Positions 1-7,111 of a DNA stretch of 11,366 nucleotides are shown in pieces. The DNA lies in assembly GCA_016206995.1 (NCBI GenBank), contig JACQQN010000043.1, positions 1 to 11,366 of the forward strand. Reading direction: 5' to 3'. The notes under the pieces were generated by a model. The model was not told the origin of the DNA. It made no database searches and saw only the letters and a program-made list of their open reading frames with translations. The stretch's first letter is position 1. Each line of letters starts with the position of its first letter. The translations under genes were made by a program, and so were the position numbers. This DNA comes from Candidatus Omnitrophota bacterium. Lineage in GTDB: Bacteria > Omnitrophota > Omnitrophia > Omnitrophales > Abzuiibacteriaceae.

Positions 1-1
1 T

Positions 2-1171
2 CAGATTTTCTTAAAAAAAGATAAAGAAAAACCAGTTCGCGCATTTCATCCTTGGATTTTTTCGGGTGCAATTGATTTGGTAGATGATACGTGCCAACCA
101 GGAAACCTCGTCAGCATCTATGCGTATGACAAATCATTTTTAGGAATTGGTTATTTCAATCCAAAGTCACAAATTTCGGTTCGGATGCTGACTTTTCAAG
201 AAGAAAAAATTGATAGCGAATTTTTTAAAAGGCGGTTTAAACAATCACAGGAATTTAGAAGCTCCTATCTTTCGCAAGATACCAATTGTTACCGCCTAAT
301 CCATGCGGAAGGAGACTTTCTCCCGGGGCTGATTGTTGATCGCTACGATTCTTTTTTAGTTTTGCAAATTCAAACGCTTGGGATGGAGCATTTGAAACCG
401 CTCATTCTTGAGGCGCTACAAGATTCCATACCTGAAATTCAAGGAATTTATGAGCGAAGCGATTCGAACGCCCGAAAACTAGAAGGTCTTGAGAAAAGTT
501 CCAAATTGCTATCAGGACAGGAACCTCCGGAATTCACCCGAGTCACAGAATGTGGACACATTTTTTTAGTTGATATCCAAAAAGGCCAAAAAACTGGTTT
601 TTTTCTTGACCAACGGGAAAATCGGGTACTCGTAGGTTCTATCGCTCATGGAAAACGTGTTTTGAATTGTTTTGCATATAGCGGAGGTTTTTCAATTTAT
701 GCCGCGAAGGTGGGCGCAAAATCAGTGGTGTCCGTTGATATTTCCAAGGAAGCTATTGAGCTTTGTCGTCAGAATTTTAAAAAGAATGATCTTTCTCTTG
801 AGTCAAATCAATTTGTTGTCCGCGATGTTTTTGATTATTTGCGAGAAGATGAAACTCAGTATGATTTGGTTATTTTAGATCCGCCCGCTTTTTGTAAAAC
901 CAAAGATCAAGTTGCTCAAGCAAGCCGCGGCTACAAAGATATCAATTTGCAAGCAATCAAAAGAATTGTTCCGGGCGGGCTTTTGTTTACCTCATCGTGT
1001 TCTTCTTATATCGATCCAAGTCTCTTCCAAAAAATTATTTTTGGAGCTGCGAAAGATGCAAAACGTGAAGTGCAAATTCTTACCAAAACATCTCATCCAT
1101 TCGATCACCCCATCAACGTTTATCACCCCGAAGGCGAGTACCTCAAAGGCCTTTTATGCCGTGTTTTATAG
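2..1171 (+). CDS. rlmI: 23S rRNA (cytosine-C5)-methyltransferase, RlmI family (5' partial)
   Basis: Class I SAM-dependent methyltransferase of the RlmI family; in E. coli RlmI makes m5C1962 in 23S rRNA. The frame is open to the window edge, and codons before the first internal start (TTG at 77) already encode the N-terminal PUA domain (HPWIFSGAI follows a KEK-rich stretch). TTG 77 is therefore not the start. Against E. coli RlmI as I remember it (396 residues), only about five residues are missing; 389 are visible. Next come the central SYRLIHAEGDFLPGLIVDRY-like region (written here as CYRLIHAEGDFLPG), the linker LVDIQKGQKTGFFLDQREN, the SAM-binding motif VLNCFAYSGGFSIYAAKVGA (from about 658), motif IV DPPAF (about 880) and the catalytic-Cys motif SSCS (about 990). 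The protein ends LKGLLCRVL, as the family does. The exact target base is inferred from family membership. It stands upstream of its own gap and the trpS promoter, so it is probably a separate transcription unit. Confidence 0.9.
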   Translation, partial: QIFLKKDKEKPVRAFHPWIFSGAIDLVDDTCQPGNLVSIYAYDKSFLGIGYFNPKSQISVRMLTFQEEKIDSEFFKRRFKQSQEFRSSYLSQDTNCYRLIHAEGDFLPGLIVDRYDSFLVLQIQTLGMEHLKPLILEALQDSIPEIQGIYERSDSNARKLEGLEKSSKLLSGQEPPEFTRVTECGHIFLVDIQKGQKTGFFLDQRENRVLVGSIAHGKRVLNCFAYSGGFSIYAAKVGAKSVVSVDISKEAIELCRQNFKKNDLSLESNQFVVRDVFDYLREDETQYDLVILDPPAFCKTKDQVAQASRGYKDINLQAIKRIVPGGLLFTSSCSSYIDPSLFQKIIFGAAKDAKREVQILTKTSHPFDHPINVYHPEGEYLKGLLCRVL

Positions 1172-1183
1172 GAATTCCGCGCA

Positions 1184-1212
1184 TTGACTTTAAAGAGAGG
1201 TTTAGGTACTAT
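1184..1212 (+). promoter_or_regulatory. sigma70-type promoter upstream of trpS
   Basis: TTGACT (1184-1189) and TACTAT (1207-1212) are separated by exactly 17 bp. Five of six bases match the -35 consensus and five of six the -10. The predicted start of transcription is near 1219, leaving a leader of about 50 nt before trpS. The site lies just after the rlmI stop, and no comparable promoter was seen before scpA, scpB, pheA, hisC, aroF or tyrA, so it probably drives the whole seven-gene unit. Prediction from sequence only. Confidence 0.6.
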
Positions 1213-1269
1213 AGCTTATTCTTTAGTCTTTAGAACCTGTAAGTAATTGAAATATAAAGAGTTAGGAAA

Positions 1270-2247
1270 ATGGCAAAAAAACGTGTGTTAAGCGGAACCA
1301 GGCCAACCAGTAAATTGCACTTGGGAAATTTGCTCGGGGCGCTTGAAAATTGGAAGAAATTTGAGTCAGAAGACGCATTTTTTATGATTGCCGATTGGCA
1401 TGCGCTTACGACGGAATATGAATCTCATACATCCATCCGGAAGAATGTTCTTGAAGTAGCTCTTGATTATTTGGCGAGTGGACTTGATCCAAAGCGTGCA
1501 ACGATTTTTGTCCAAAGTTGGGTTTCTGAGCACGCGGAACTTGCGCTTCTTTTATCAATGATTACACCTTTATCTTGGTTGGAACGAAATCCAACGTATA
1601 AGGATCAAATTCAAGAATTAAGTGACAAAGAGCTTCATACGCATGGTTTTTTAGGTTACCCCGTGTTGCAAGCTGCTGATATTTTACTTTATCAAGCGGA
1701 TATTGTTCCGGTAGGTGAAGATCAATTGCCGCACCTTGAGCTTTGCCGCGAAATTGCAAGGCGATTTAATCACCTTTACAAGAAGGTATTTAAGGAACCT
1801 GAGGCGGCTTTATCGAAGGTTCCAAAGCTTCCAGGAATCGATGGGCGGAAGATGAGCAAGTCTTATGGAAACGCGATTTTTCTTTCAGATTCCCCAAAGG
1901 AAGTCGATCTTAAAGTAATGCAGATGGTGACTGACCCGGCGCGGAAGCTTCGGACGGATAAAGGGCACCCTGAGGTTTGTCCCGTTTATTTTTACCATAA
2001 GATTTTTAATAAAGAAAATGAAGCGGTAGTTGCAAAAGAATGCCGTGCCGCAGAGCGAGGTTGTGTTGAATGCAAGCGTGAGATGAGCAAACATTTACAG
2101 GCATTTACGAAGCCGATGTATGAAAAACGTTCTGAACTTGAGAAAAAGCCTGATTTGGTAGTCGATATTTTAAAAGCGGGATCAGAAAAAGCATCTCAAA
2201 CAGCTCAAAAAACTTTAGCACAAGCGAAAGAAGCGGTAGGTATTTAA
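1270..2247 (+). CDS. trpS: tryptophanyl-tRNA synthetase
   Basis: Cytoplasmic class Ic aminoacyl-tRNA synthetase that charges tRNA-Trp with tryptophan using ATP. At 325 residues it has the usual bacterial TrpRS length. The N terminus reads SGTRPTSKLHLGN (HIGH-type ATP-binding signature, residues 8-20), and KMSKS lies at residues 194-198 inside GRKMSKSYGN. ADWHALTT, GYPVLQAADILLY and GEDQLPHLEL are typical of the catalytic fold. The ATG at 1270 is preceded by AAAGAG (1256-1261, 8 nt away) and by AGGA (1264-1267, only 2 nt away); the first is the better-placed ribosome site. The last base of its TAA stop is the first base of the scpA ATG, so the genes are translationally coupled. It is the first gene of the unit. 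I saw no T-box or trp leader peptide in the leader of about 50 nt. Confidence 0.96.
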   Translation: MAKKRVLSGTRPTSKLHLGNLLGALENWKKFESEDAFFMIADWHALTTEYESHTSIRKNVLEVALDYLASGLDPKRATIFVQSWVSEHAELALLLSMITPLSWLERNPTYKDQIQELSDKELHTHGFLGYPVLQAADILLYQADIVPVGEDQLPHLELCREIARRFNHLYKKVFKEPEAALSKVPKLPGIDGRKMSKSYGNAIFLSDSPKEVDLKVMQMVTDPARKLRTDKGHPEVCPVYFYHKIFNKENEAVVAKECRAAERGCVECKREMSKHLQAFTKPMYEKRSELEKKPDLVVDILKAGSEKASQTAQKTLAQAKEAVGI

Positions 2248-3023
2248 TGGAAGAAGGAACTGAACAACCCATAGAACGCACCACGCATTCTGACGCAGCA
2301 TATGATCCCCTTCAAGTAAAACTCTCTGTTTATGAAGGGCCTTTTGATTTACTTCTTGATCTGATCAAAAAGAATGAGATGGATATTTATAACATTCCCA
2401 TTTTTGAGATTACAAAGCAATATCTTGAATATTTAGGTCAGATGAAAGCGCTTAATCTTGAGATCGCGGGTGAGTTTTTGGTAATGGCAGCAACATTGAT
2501 TTATATCAAGTCGAAAATGCTCCTTCCCAATGAAACCATGGATGAAGATGAGGATGGAGTGGACCCGCGGGAAGAACTTATCCGAAAGCTTCTTGAGTAT
2601 CGATCTTTTAAAGAAGCTGCGAAAAACTTGGGGTTGCTCGAACACGAGCGTGGCAGGGTATTTACGCGACAGGTGGCGGATTATTATTTGAAAGACCTTT
2701 CGCCGGAAGATATTGAGATCGATACCTTCAGCGCAAATTTGTATGATTTGCTTCAAGCGTTTCATTCTGTGATGAGCCAAATGAAGCGCGTTGAATTTCA
2801 CGAAGTTTTTGAAGAACAAGTAACCATTGAAGAAAAAATTGAGTTGATTAAAAAAGAGCTTTCGGAGAGAAATGAAATCCCATTTCGCAAGCTTTTTGGC
2901 GACAGCTTTACAAAGAATGAATTAATTGCAACGTTTCTTGCCTTGCTTGAGCTTGTGCGGCTTAAGTTTATTCGCGCAAGGCAATCAGAAACATTTGGAG
3001 AAATTGTACTTCAAAAGGTTTAA
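2247..3023 (+). CDS. scpA: segregation and condensation protein A
   Basis: Kleisin subunit of the Smc-ScpAB condensin, which bridges the Smc heads and helps compact and segregate the chromosome. The 258-residue protein is of normal length. The N-terminal helical domain begins LSVYEGPFDLLLDLIKK (about residues 27-43) and continues through MDIYNIPIFEITKQYLEYL, the classic ScpA signature that binds the Smc neck. MAATLIYIKSKMLLP follows at about residues 83-97, then an acidic linker. The C-terminal winged helix (about 208-258) includes FRKLFGDSFTKNELIATFLA and VRLKFIRARQ and would contact the Smc cap. ATG 2247 overlaps the trpS stop as TAATG, and AGG at 2238-2240 gives a weak ribosome site. The scpB start lies 4 nt downstream, as expected for partners made in fixed ratio. 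Confidence 0.95.
   Translation: MEEGTEQPIERTTHSDAAYDPLQVKLSVYEGPFDLLLDLIKKNEMDIYNIPIFEITKQYLEYLGQMKALNLEIAGEFLVMAATLIYIKSKMLLPNETMDEDEDGVDPREELIRKLLEYRSFKEAAKNLGLLEHERGRVFTRQVADYYLKDLSPEDIEIDTFSANLYDLLQAFHSVMSQMKRVEFHEVFEEQVTIEEKIELIKKELSERNEIPFRKLFGDSFTKNELIATFLALLELVRLKFIRARQSETFGEIVLQKV
3013..3018 (+). promoter_or_regulatory. ribosome binding site that fixes the scpB start
   Basis: AAAAGG inside the end of scpA lies 9 nt before ATG 3028. The longer open frame could start at TTG 2926, but that would add 34 residues unlike ScpB, encoded entirely within scpA. Confidence 0.55.
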
Positions 3024-3027
3024 TCCT

Positions 3028-3858
3028 ATGGGAAAAACAAGCGCAAAAGCGAAAGAAAAAGAAGCACAATTAAAAGAATTGCGGCGGGAAATGGAAGAGA
3101 AGCTTTCTGAGCAATTACCGCAGGAGTTTCAAGAACAACACTCGATCAAAAATGAAAAGTTTGAAGAAAAAGAAATTGTGACGCGCGAGGAAGCCAAGAG
3201 AGTGGTAGAAGCAATTTTATTTGCGTCGTCGCGTCCGATGACGGTGGCTGAACTCCGGAAAGTGCTCAAGGGTTTTAGCGCTTTAAAGGTTGAAGAGTTG
3301 ATTTCAGAATTGCGTTCGGAATATGAACGAGACGGAAGAAGTTTTCGAATGACCGAAATCGCAGGCGGTTTTGAAATATCGACTGAGCCAAAATATGCTC
3401 CGTGGATTTTAAAACTTGAACTTCAAAAGAAAGCGCGCCAAGCAACTCAGTCGGCACTTGAGACGCTTGCTATTCTTGCGTACAAACAGCCGCTGACTCG
3501 CGCTGAAATTGAAGACTTAAGGGGTGTCGATGTGTCTGGCGTATTATCCACTTTGCTTGAGCGAAACTTGATTAAAGTTGTCGGAAAAAAAGAAATTCCT
3601 GGGCGGCCCTTTCTTTACGGAACCACAGAAAAATTTTTAGAGCATTTTGGGTTGAAGTCACTCATCGAGCTTCCCGATATCTCAGAAATTAAATCGTTAA
3701 TTGAAAAATCAGTCCGCCGCGAAGATTTTTTATTTGCAAAAGATACCAATATTCCCGTGACTCAGCAAGAAGGCCAAGTGGTGGATTCAGGTGCCACACA
3801 AGCGGCATCTCCCGAAGAAAATCAAATCCAAGAAAATGAAGCGAAGGAAGGTAGCTAA
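3028..3858 (+). CDS. scpB: segregation and condensation protein B
   Basis: Dimeric winged-helix partner of ScpA in the Smc-ScpAB condensin. From ATG 3028 it has 276 residues, longer than many ScpB proteins (about 180-200). The first winged helix starts at about residue 52 (REEAKRVVEAILFASSRPMT) and runs through GGFEIST to about 120. The second contains QSALETLAILAYKQPLTRAE (141-160), RGVDVSGVLSTLLERNLI and GRPFLYGTTEKFLEHFGL, all highly conserved in ScpB. Two parts lie outside this core: a charged Lys/Glu-rich N-terminal segment of about 50 residues, probably helical, and a polar, Glu/Gln-rich tail from about 240. It starts 4 nt after the scpA stop and ends 2 nt before the pheA ATG. The start is chosen from the ATG with AAGG upstream; TTG 2926 is rejected. 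Confidence 0.93.
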   Translation: MGKTSAKAKEKEAQLKELRREMEEKLSEQLPQEFQEQHSIKNEKFEEKEIVTREEAKRVVEAILFASSRPMTVAELRKVLKGFSALKVEELISELRSEYERDGRSFRMTEIAGGFEISTEPKYAPWILKLELQKKARQATQSALETLAILAYKQPLTRAEIEDLRGVDVSGVLSTLLERNLIKVVGKKEIPGRPFLYGTTEKFLEHFGLKSLIELPDISEIKSLIEKSVRREDFLFAKDTNIPVTQQEGQVVDSGATQAASPEENQIQENEAKEGS

Positions 3859-3860
3859 GA

Positions 3861-4949
3861 ATGAGTCTTGAAAATATCCGTAAGAAGATCGACTCTGTCG
3901 ACCAAAAAATTATTGATTTGTTGAATGAGCGAACGGAACTTGCTGTAGAAATCGGTAAACTAAAAAAAGAAAAAGGGGAAGAAGTTTATTCACCGTCTCG
4001 GGAAAGTGAAATTTACAGGAAGATTGATTCTTTGTCGAAGGGCCCGATGCCAAAAGATGCGCTCAAAGCAATTTACCGCGAAGTGATGTCGGCAAGTTTG
4101 GCGCTTGAAAAACCGCTTGCTGTGGCCTACCTTGGGCCTGAAGCCACTTTCACGCACCTTGCTTCCATTTCAAAATTTGGCTCGAGCGTTACCTATACTT
4201 CTTGCGCAAGCATCACAGAAGTATTTCAGGAAGTCGACCGGAAGCGGGTTGATTATGGTGTGATTCCAGTAGAAAATTCAATTGAAGGTGCTGTGAGCCA
4301 TTCGCTTGACATGTTCATGGATTCCGATTTGAAAATTAATTCCGAAATCTTTTTTGAGATATCGCATCACTTGATGTCAAACTCCGACTTAAAACAAATT
4401 AAGCGAATTTATTCAAACCCTCAAGTATTCGGACAATGCCGGGTTTGGCTTGAAACTCATATTCCAAAAGCGGAATTGATCGACACGGCCAGCACAACAG
4501 CAGCTGCCAAGCGCGCTTCTCAGGAAGAAGGTGCTGCTGCGATTGGATCAAAACTTGCGGCAACGATTTATAATTTGAAGGTGCTTGCCGAAGGAATTGA
4601 AGATTTGTCGCACAATGTGACGCGTTTTCTTGTCATTGGGAGTCAAATTCCAAGCAGAACTGGAAAAGATAAAACATCTATTTTAGTTTCAATTAAGGAT
4701 AAAGTGGGTGCGCTTTATGAAATGTTGACACCTATTCGCACGAACAAAATTAACATGACCAAAATTGAATCGCGGCCGTCTAAGAAAAAGGCGTGGGATT
4801 ATTTTTTCTTTATTGATTTTGAAGGTCATGCAGAAGATATCAAAGTAAAGCGGATGCTTGATCAAATTGAAAGCAAGGTGCGGTTCTTGAAAGTTTTAGG
4901 GTCTTACCCATCCGTCCAGATTGGTTCCAGCCAATCTGCCACAGGATAG
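3861..4949 (+). CDS. pheA: bifunctional chorismate mutase / prephenate dehydratase (P-protein)
   Basis: Converts chorismate to prephenate and then to phenylpyruvate, the committed steps to phenylalanine. Domain order over 362 residues: an AroQ-type chorismate mutase (1 to about 85; IRKKIDSVDQKIIDLLNERT, then KGEEVYSPSRE); a prephenate dehydratase (about 87-262; AYLGPEATFTHLA, YGVIPVENSIEGAV, and the catalytic region HNVTRFLVIG with Thr254-Arg255-Phe256); and an ACT regulatory domain (about 272-350) with GAL at 283-285 and ESRP at 303-306. The GAL and ESRP motifs are those known to bind phenylalanine, so feedback inhibition by Phe is expected. It starts 2 nt after scpB with the strong site AAGGAAGG (3844-3851, 9 nt upstream). 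Its end contains the ribosome site of hisC. All three domains look intact. Confidence 0.95.
   Translation: MSLENIRKKIDSVDQKIIDLLNERTELAVEIGKLKKEKGEEVYSPSRESEIYRKIDSLSKGPMPKDALKAIYREVMSASLALEKPLAVAYLGPEATFTHLASISKFGSSVTYTSCASITEVFQEVDRKRVDYGVIPVENSIEGAVSHSLDMFMDSDLKINSEIFFEISHHLMSNSDLKQIKRIYSNPQVFGQCRVWLETHIPKAELIDTASTTAAAKRASQEEGAAAIGSKLAATIYNLKVLAEGIEDLSHNVTRFLVIGSQIPSRTGKDKTSILVSIKDKVGALYEMLTPIRTNKINMTKIESRPSKKKAWDYFFFIDFEGHAEDIKVKRMLDQIESKVRFLKVLGSYPSVQIGSSQSATG
4943..4946 (+). promoter_or_regulatory. ribosome binding site for the hisC-like gene
   Basis: AGGA lies within the last codons of pheA, 7 nt before TTG 4954 and 10 nt before GTG 4957. It supports a start just after the pheA stop (4947-4949), not the more distal TTG at 4921, which would overlap pheA by 29 bases. 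Confidence 0.45.
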
Positions 4950-4956
4950 TCCATTG

Positions 4957-6075
4957 GTGCCCGACGTGGAACGTTCCATATACCGGAATTACATTGACGA
5001 AATTACTCCCTACGAGCCCGGAAAGCCTATTGAGGAAGTTGAGCGTGAGCTTGGGATTTCGAATGTAGTGAAGCTGGCTTCTAACGAGAACCCATTAGGG
5101 CCTTCCCGTAAGGCGCTTCGTGCAATTCGGCATGTACTTCAAAAAATTCATCGGTATCCAGATGGAGGAAGTTTTTATTTAAAGCAAAAACTTTCTCACG
5201 AGTTTGGCGTTTCAACAGATCAATTAATTCTCGGAAATGGCTCTAACGAGATTATTGAACTTCTTACCCGTGGATTTTTAGGGGCGGGTGACCGCGTGAT
5301 TGCATCTGAAATGTCATTTCTAGTTTATCCGATACTCACTAAAGTTTGCGGCGGCGAATTTGTGGCCGTGCCCATGAAAGACTTTCGCTATGACTTGAAA
5401 GGGATTTTGAATCGGATTGATGAACGGACACGCCTGATTTTTATTGCCAACCCAAACAATCCGACGGGAAGTTATGTCACGAACGACGAAGTCGAAGATT
5501 TTTTAAGCAAAGTGCCGCGCGATGTTATCGTTTGTTTTGATGAGGCTTATTACGATTTTGTGAATGCAAGCGATTTTCCATATACCCTTTTTCATGTCAA
5601 GGCGAACAAGCCCAATGTGATTTTACTGCGAACCTTTTCAAAATCGTATGGACTTGCAGGACTTCGGATTGGTTATGGCATTGCGAATGCGCGCTTGATT
5701 AGTTACCTTAATAAAATTCGCCAGCCTTTTAACATCAATTTACTGGCTCAGGTGGCTGCGAGCGCTGCTTTGGATGACAAGCGTTTTTTGTGGCGAACTC
5801 GACGCTTGATCCAACGGGAAAAACTTTATCTTTACAGAAAATTTGAGCAGTTTGGAATTCATTACATACCGACACAGGCCAATTTTATTTTATTTGATAC
5901 AGGGTGCGATACAACCTCTGTGTTTGAAGCTTTACTCAAGCGGGGCGTGATTGTCCGCGTGATGAAAGCGTACGGTCTTTCGAATCATATTCGTGTCACC
6001 ATAGGAAAACGCTCTGAAAATCGAGCCTTGATCCGTGCTTTAAGACAGGTTTTAAAGCTTAAAAAATCAAAATAG
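4957..6075 (+). CDS. hisC: HisC-family aminotransferase (histidinol-phosphate / aromatic)
   Basis: Fold-type I PLP aminotransferase of the HisC family. Family members transaminate histidinol phosphate, and several also make phenylalanine and tyrosine from phenylpyruvate and 4-hydroxyphenylpyruvate. Visible landmarks: ITPYEPGKPIEEVERELGI and KLASNENPLGPS at the N terminus, GNGSNEIIELLTRGF, NPNNPTGSYV, CFDEAYYDF and TFSKSYGLAGLRIGYG. The PLP lysine is the one encoded at 5641-5643 (about residue 229), and IRVTIGKRSEN forms the C-terminal Arg motif. Length is about 372 residues, normal for HisC. Start is uncertain: GTG 4957 or TTG 4954 are both served by AGGA at 4943-4946; TTG 4921 is less likely. 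Its place between pheA and the DAHP synthase, with no other his gene in view, suggests an aromatic transaminase here. That is context, not proof; a histidine or dual role is possible. Confidence 0.88.
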   Translation: MPDVERSIYRNYIDEITPYEPGKPIEEVERELGISNVVKLASNENPLGPSRKALRAIRHVLQKIHRYPDGGSFYLKQKLSHEFGVSTDQLILGNGSNEIIELLTRGFLGAGDRVIASEMSFLVYPILTKVCGGEFVAVPMKDFRYDLKGILNRIDERTRLIFIANPNNPTGSYVTNDEVEDFLSKVPRDVIVCFDEAYYDFVNASDFPYTLFHVKANKPNVILLRTFSKSYGLAGLRIGYGIANARLISYLNKIRQPFNINLLAQVAASAALDDKRFLWRTRRLIQREKLYLYRKFEQFGIHYIPTQANFILFDTGCDTTSVFEALLKRGVIVRVMKAYGLSNHIRVTIGKRSENRALIRALRQVLKLKKSK

Positions 6076-6076
6076 C

Positions 6077-6083
6077 AAAGGAG
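6077..6083 (+). promoter_or_regulatory. strong ribosome binding site for the DAHP synthase gene
   Basis: AAAGGAG lies 10 nt before ATG 6094 and directly after the hisC stop (6073-6075). It is among the best Shine-Dalgarno matches in the window, which fits high synthesis of the pathway's entry enzyme. Confidence 0.6.
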
Positions 6084-6093
6084 CAACTGATTT

Positions 6094-7110
6094 ATGATCA
6101 TCGTCTTAAAAAATAATGCAACACCGGAACAGATTAATCATATTTGTGAAAAAGTAAAAGAATTAGGTCTCACACCGCAAGTCTCAAGAGGGGTCGAGCG
6201 CACCATCATTGGTGTGATTGGAGAAGAAGAGAAACTTCGCGCCAAACCGCTCGAAGCGTTTCCCGGCGTTGATTCGGTTGTCCCTATTTTACGTCCTTAC
6301 AAGCTTGCGAGCCGCGAGTTTAAACCTGAACCTACGGTTTTTGAAATGGGGAATGGTGTTAAGGTAGGCGGAAAAAAAATAATAGTGATGGCGGGTCCAT
6401 GTGCGGTAGAAGGGCGAGACATGCTTTTTAGAATTGCGACACAAGTGAAAAAGGCGGGCGCTGATTTCTTGCGAGGCGGTGCGTTCAAACCAAGAACTTC
6501 ACCTTACAGCTTTCAGGGATTAGGGGAAGAGGGACTCAAATATCTTCGTGAAGTCGCTGACGAAGTAGGGCTTCTTGTGGTGACAGAAATTATGGATTCT
6601 CGTCACGTGGATCTTGTTTCTGAGTACGCTGACATGCTTCAAATTGGCGCGCGAAACATGCAAAATTTTGAATTGCTCAAAGAAGTTGGTTTGTGCAAAA
6701 AACCCGTACTTTTAAAACGAGGATTAAGCTCAACGATTAAAGAGCTTCTTTTATCGGCTGAATATTTGCTTTCTCGTGGGAATTTTAAAGTAATGCTTTG
6801 TGAACGCGGCATTCGGACATTTGAGACAGCGACTCGAAATACGGTTGATATCAATGCAGTGCCGGTATTAAAAGAAGAGACGCATCTTCCAGTGTTGATT
6901 GATCCATCCCATGGAACGGGCAAGCGGTCGTATGTAGGGCCAGTCGCGCGCGCCGCGGTTGCAGTGGGTGCGGACGGCCTCATGATTGAAGTTCATGACA
7001 ATCCAGAGGAAGCAAGGTCGGATGGGGAGCAATCGTTACTCCCCAGTGGTTTTGAACAGCTTATGAAAGAGTTGCGTCCCATCGCGCATGCTGTTGGACG
7101 CGATATTTAG
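6094..7110 (+). CDS. aroF: 3-deoxy-7-phosphoheptulonate (DAHP) synthase, type I-beta with N-terminal regulatory domain
   Basis: Condenses phosphoenolpyruvate with erythrose 4-phosphate to DAHP, the first step of the shikimate pathway. At 338 residues it matches the Thermotoga-type enzyme: a ferredoxin-like (ACT-like) domain at residues 1 to about 68 (MIIVLKNNATPEQINHI..., GVERTIIGVIGE) and a TIM barrel from about 80. Barrel motifs include VMAGPCAVEG (98-107), RGGAFKPRTSPYSFQG (127-142), IGARNMQNFELL, LLKRGLSSTIKE, LIDPSHGTGKRSYV and MIEVHDNPEEARSDGEQSL. The expected metal ligands are present as Cys103, His273, Glu299 and Asp310. In the Thermotoga enzyme the N-terminal domain gives inhibition by Tyr and Phe, so similar feedback is likely here. 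It sits 18 nt after hisC, and tyrA begins at once after its stop. Confidence 0.95.
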   Translation: MIIVLKNNATPEQINHICEKVKELGLTPQVSRGVERTIIGVIGEEEKLRAKPLEAFPGVDSVVPILRPYKLASREFKPEPTVFEMGNGVKVGGKKIIVMAGPCAVEGRDMLFRIATQVKKAGADFLRGGAFKPRTSPYSFQGLGEEGLKYLREVADEVGLLVVTEIMDSRHVDLVSEYADMLQIGARNMQNFELLKEVGLCKKPVLLKRGLSSTIKELLLSAEYLLSRGNFKVMLCERGIRTFETATRNTVDINAVPVLKEETHLPVLIDPSHGTGKRSYVGPVARAAVAVGADGLMIEVHDNPEEARSDGEQSLLPSGFEQLMKELRPIAHAVGRDI

Positions 7111-7111
7111 A

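Noticed and set aside
77..79. TTG at 77 as the start of the RlmI-type gene
   Set aside because: The frame is open to the left edge and the upstream codons encode the conserved PUA segment (HPWIFSG), so the gene begins outside the window.
2433..2819. Long - strand open frame opposite scpA
   Set aside because: It lies fully inside a clear ScpA coding region and its translation shows no recognisable domain.
2926..3027. Longer scpB from TTG 2926
   Set aside because: The extra 34 residues lie wholly inside scpA and do not resemble ScpB. ATG 3028 has an AAGG site 9 nt upstream.
4921..4956. Longer hisC from TTG 4921
   Set aside because: It would overlap pheA by 29 bases without a better ribosome site; AGGA at 4943-4946 points to 4954 or 4957.
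7088..7111. tyrA start at ATG 7088
   Set aside because: It has no clear ribosome site, overlaps aroF and adds eight residues before the Rossmann strand. ATG 7112 fits the family better, though this is not certain.
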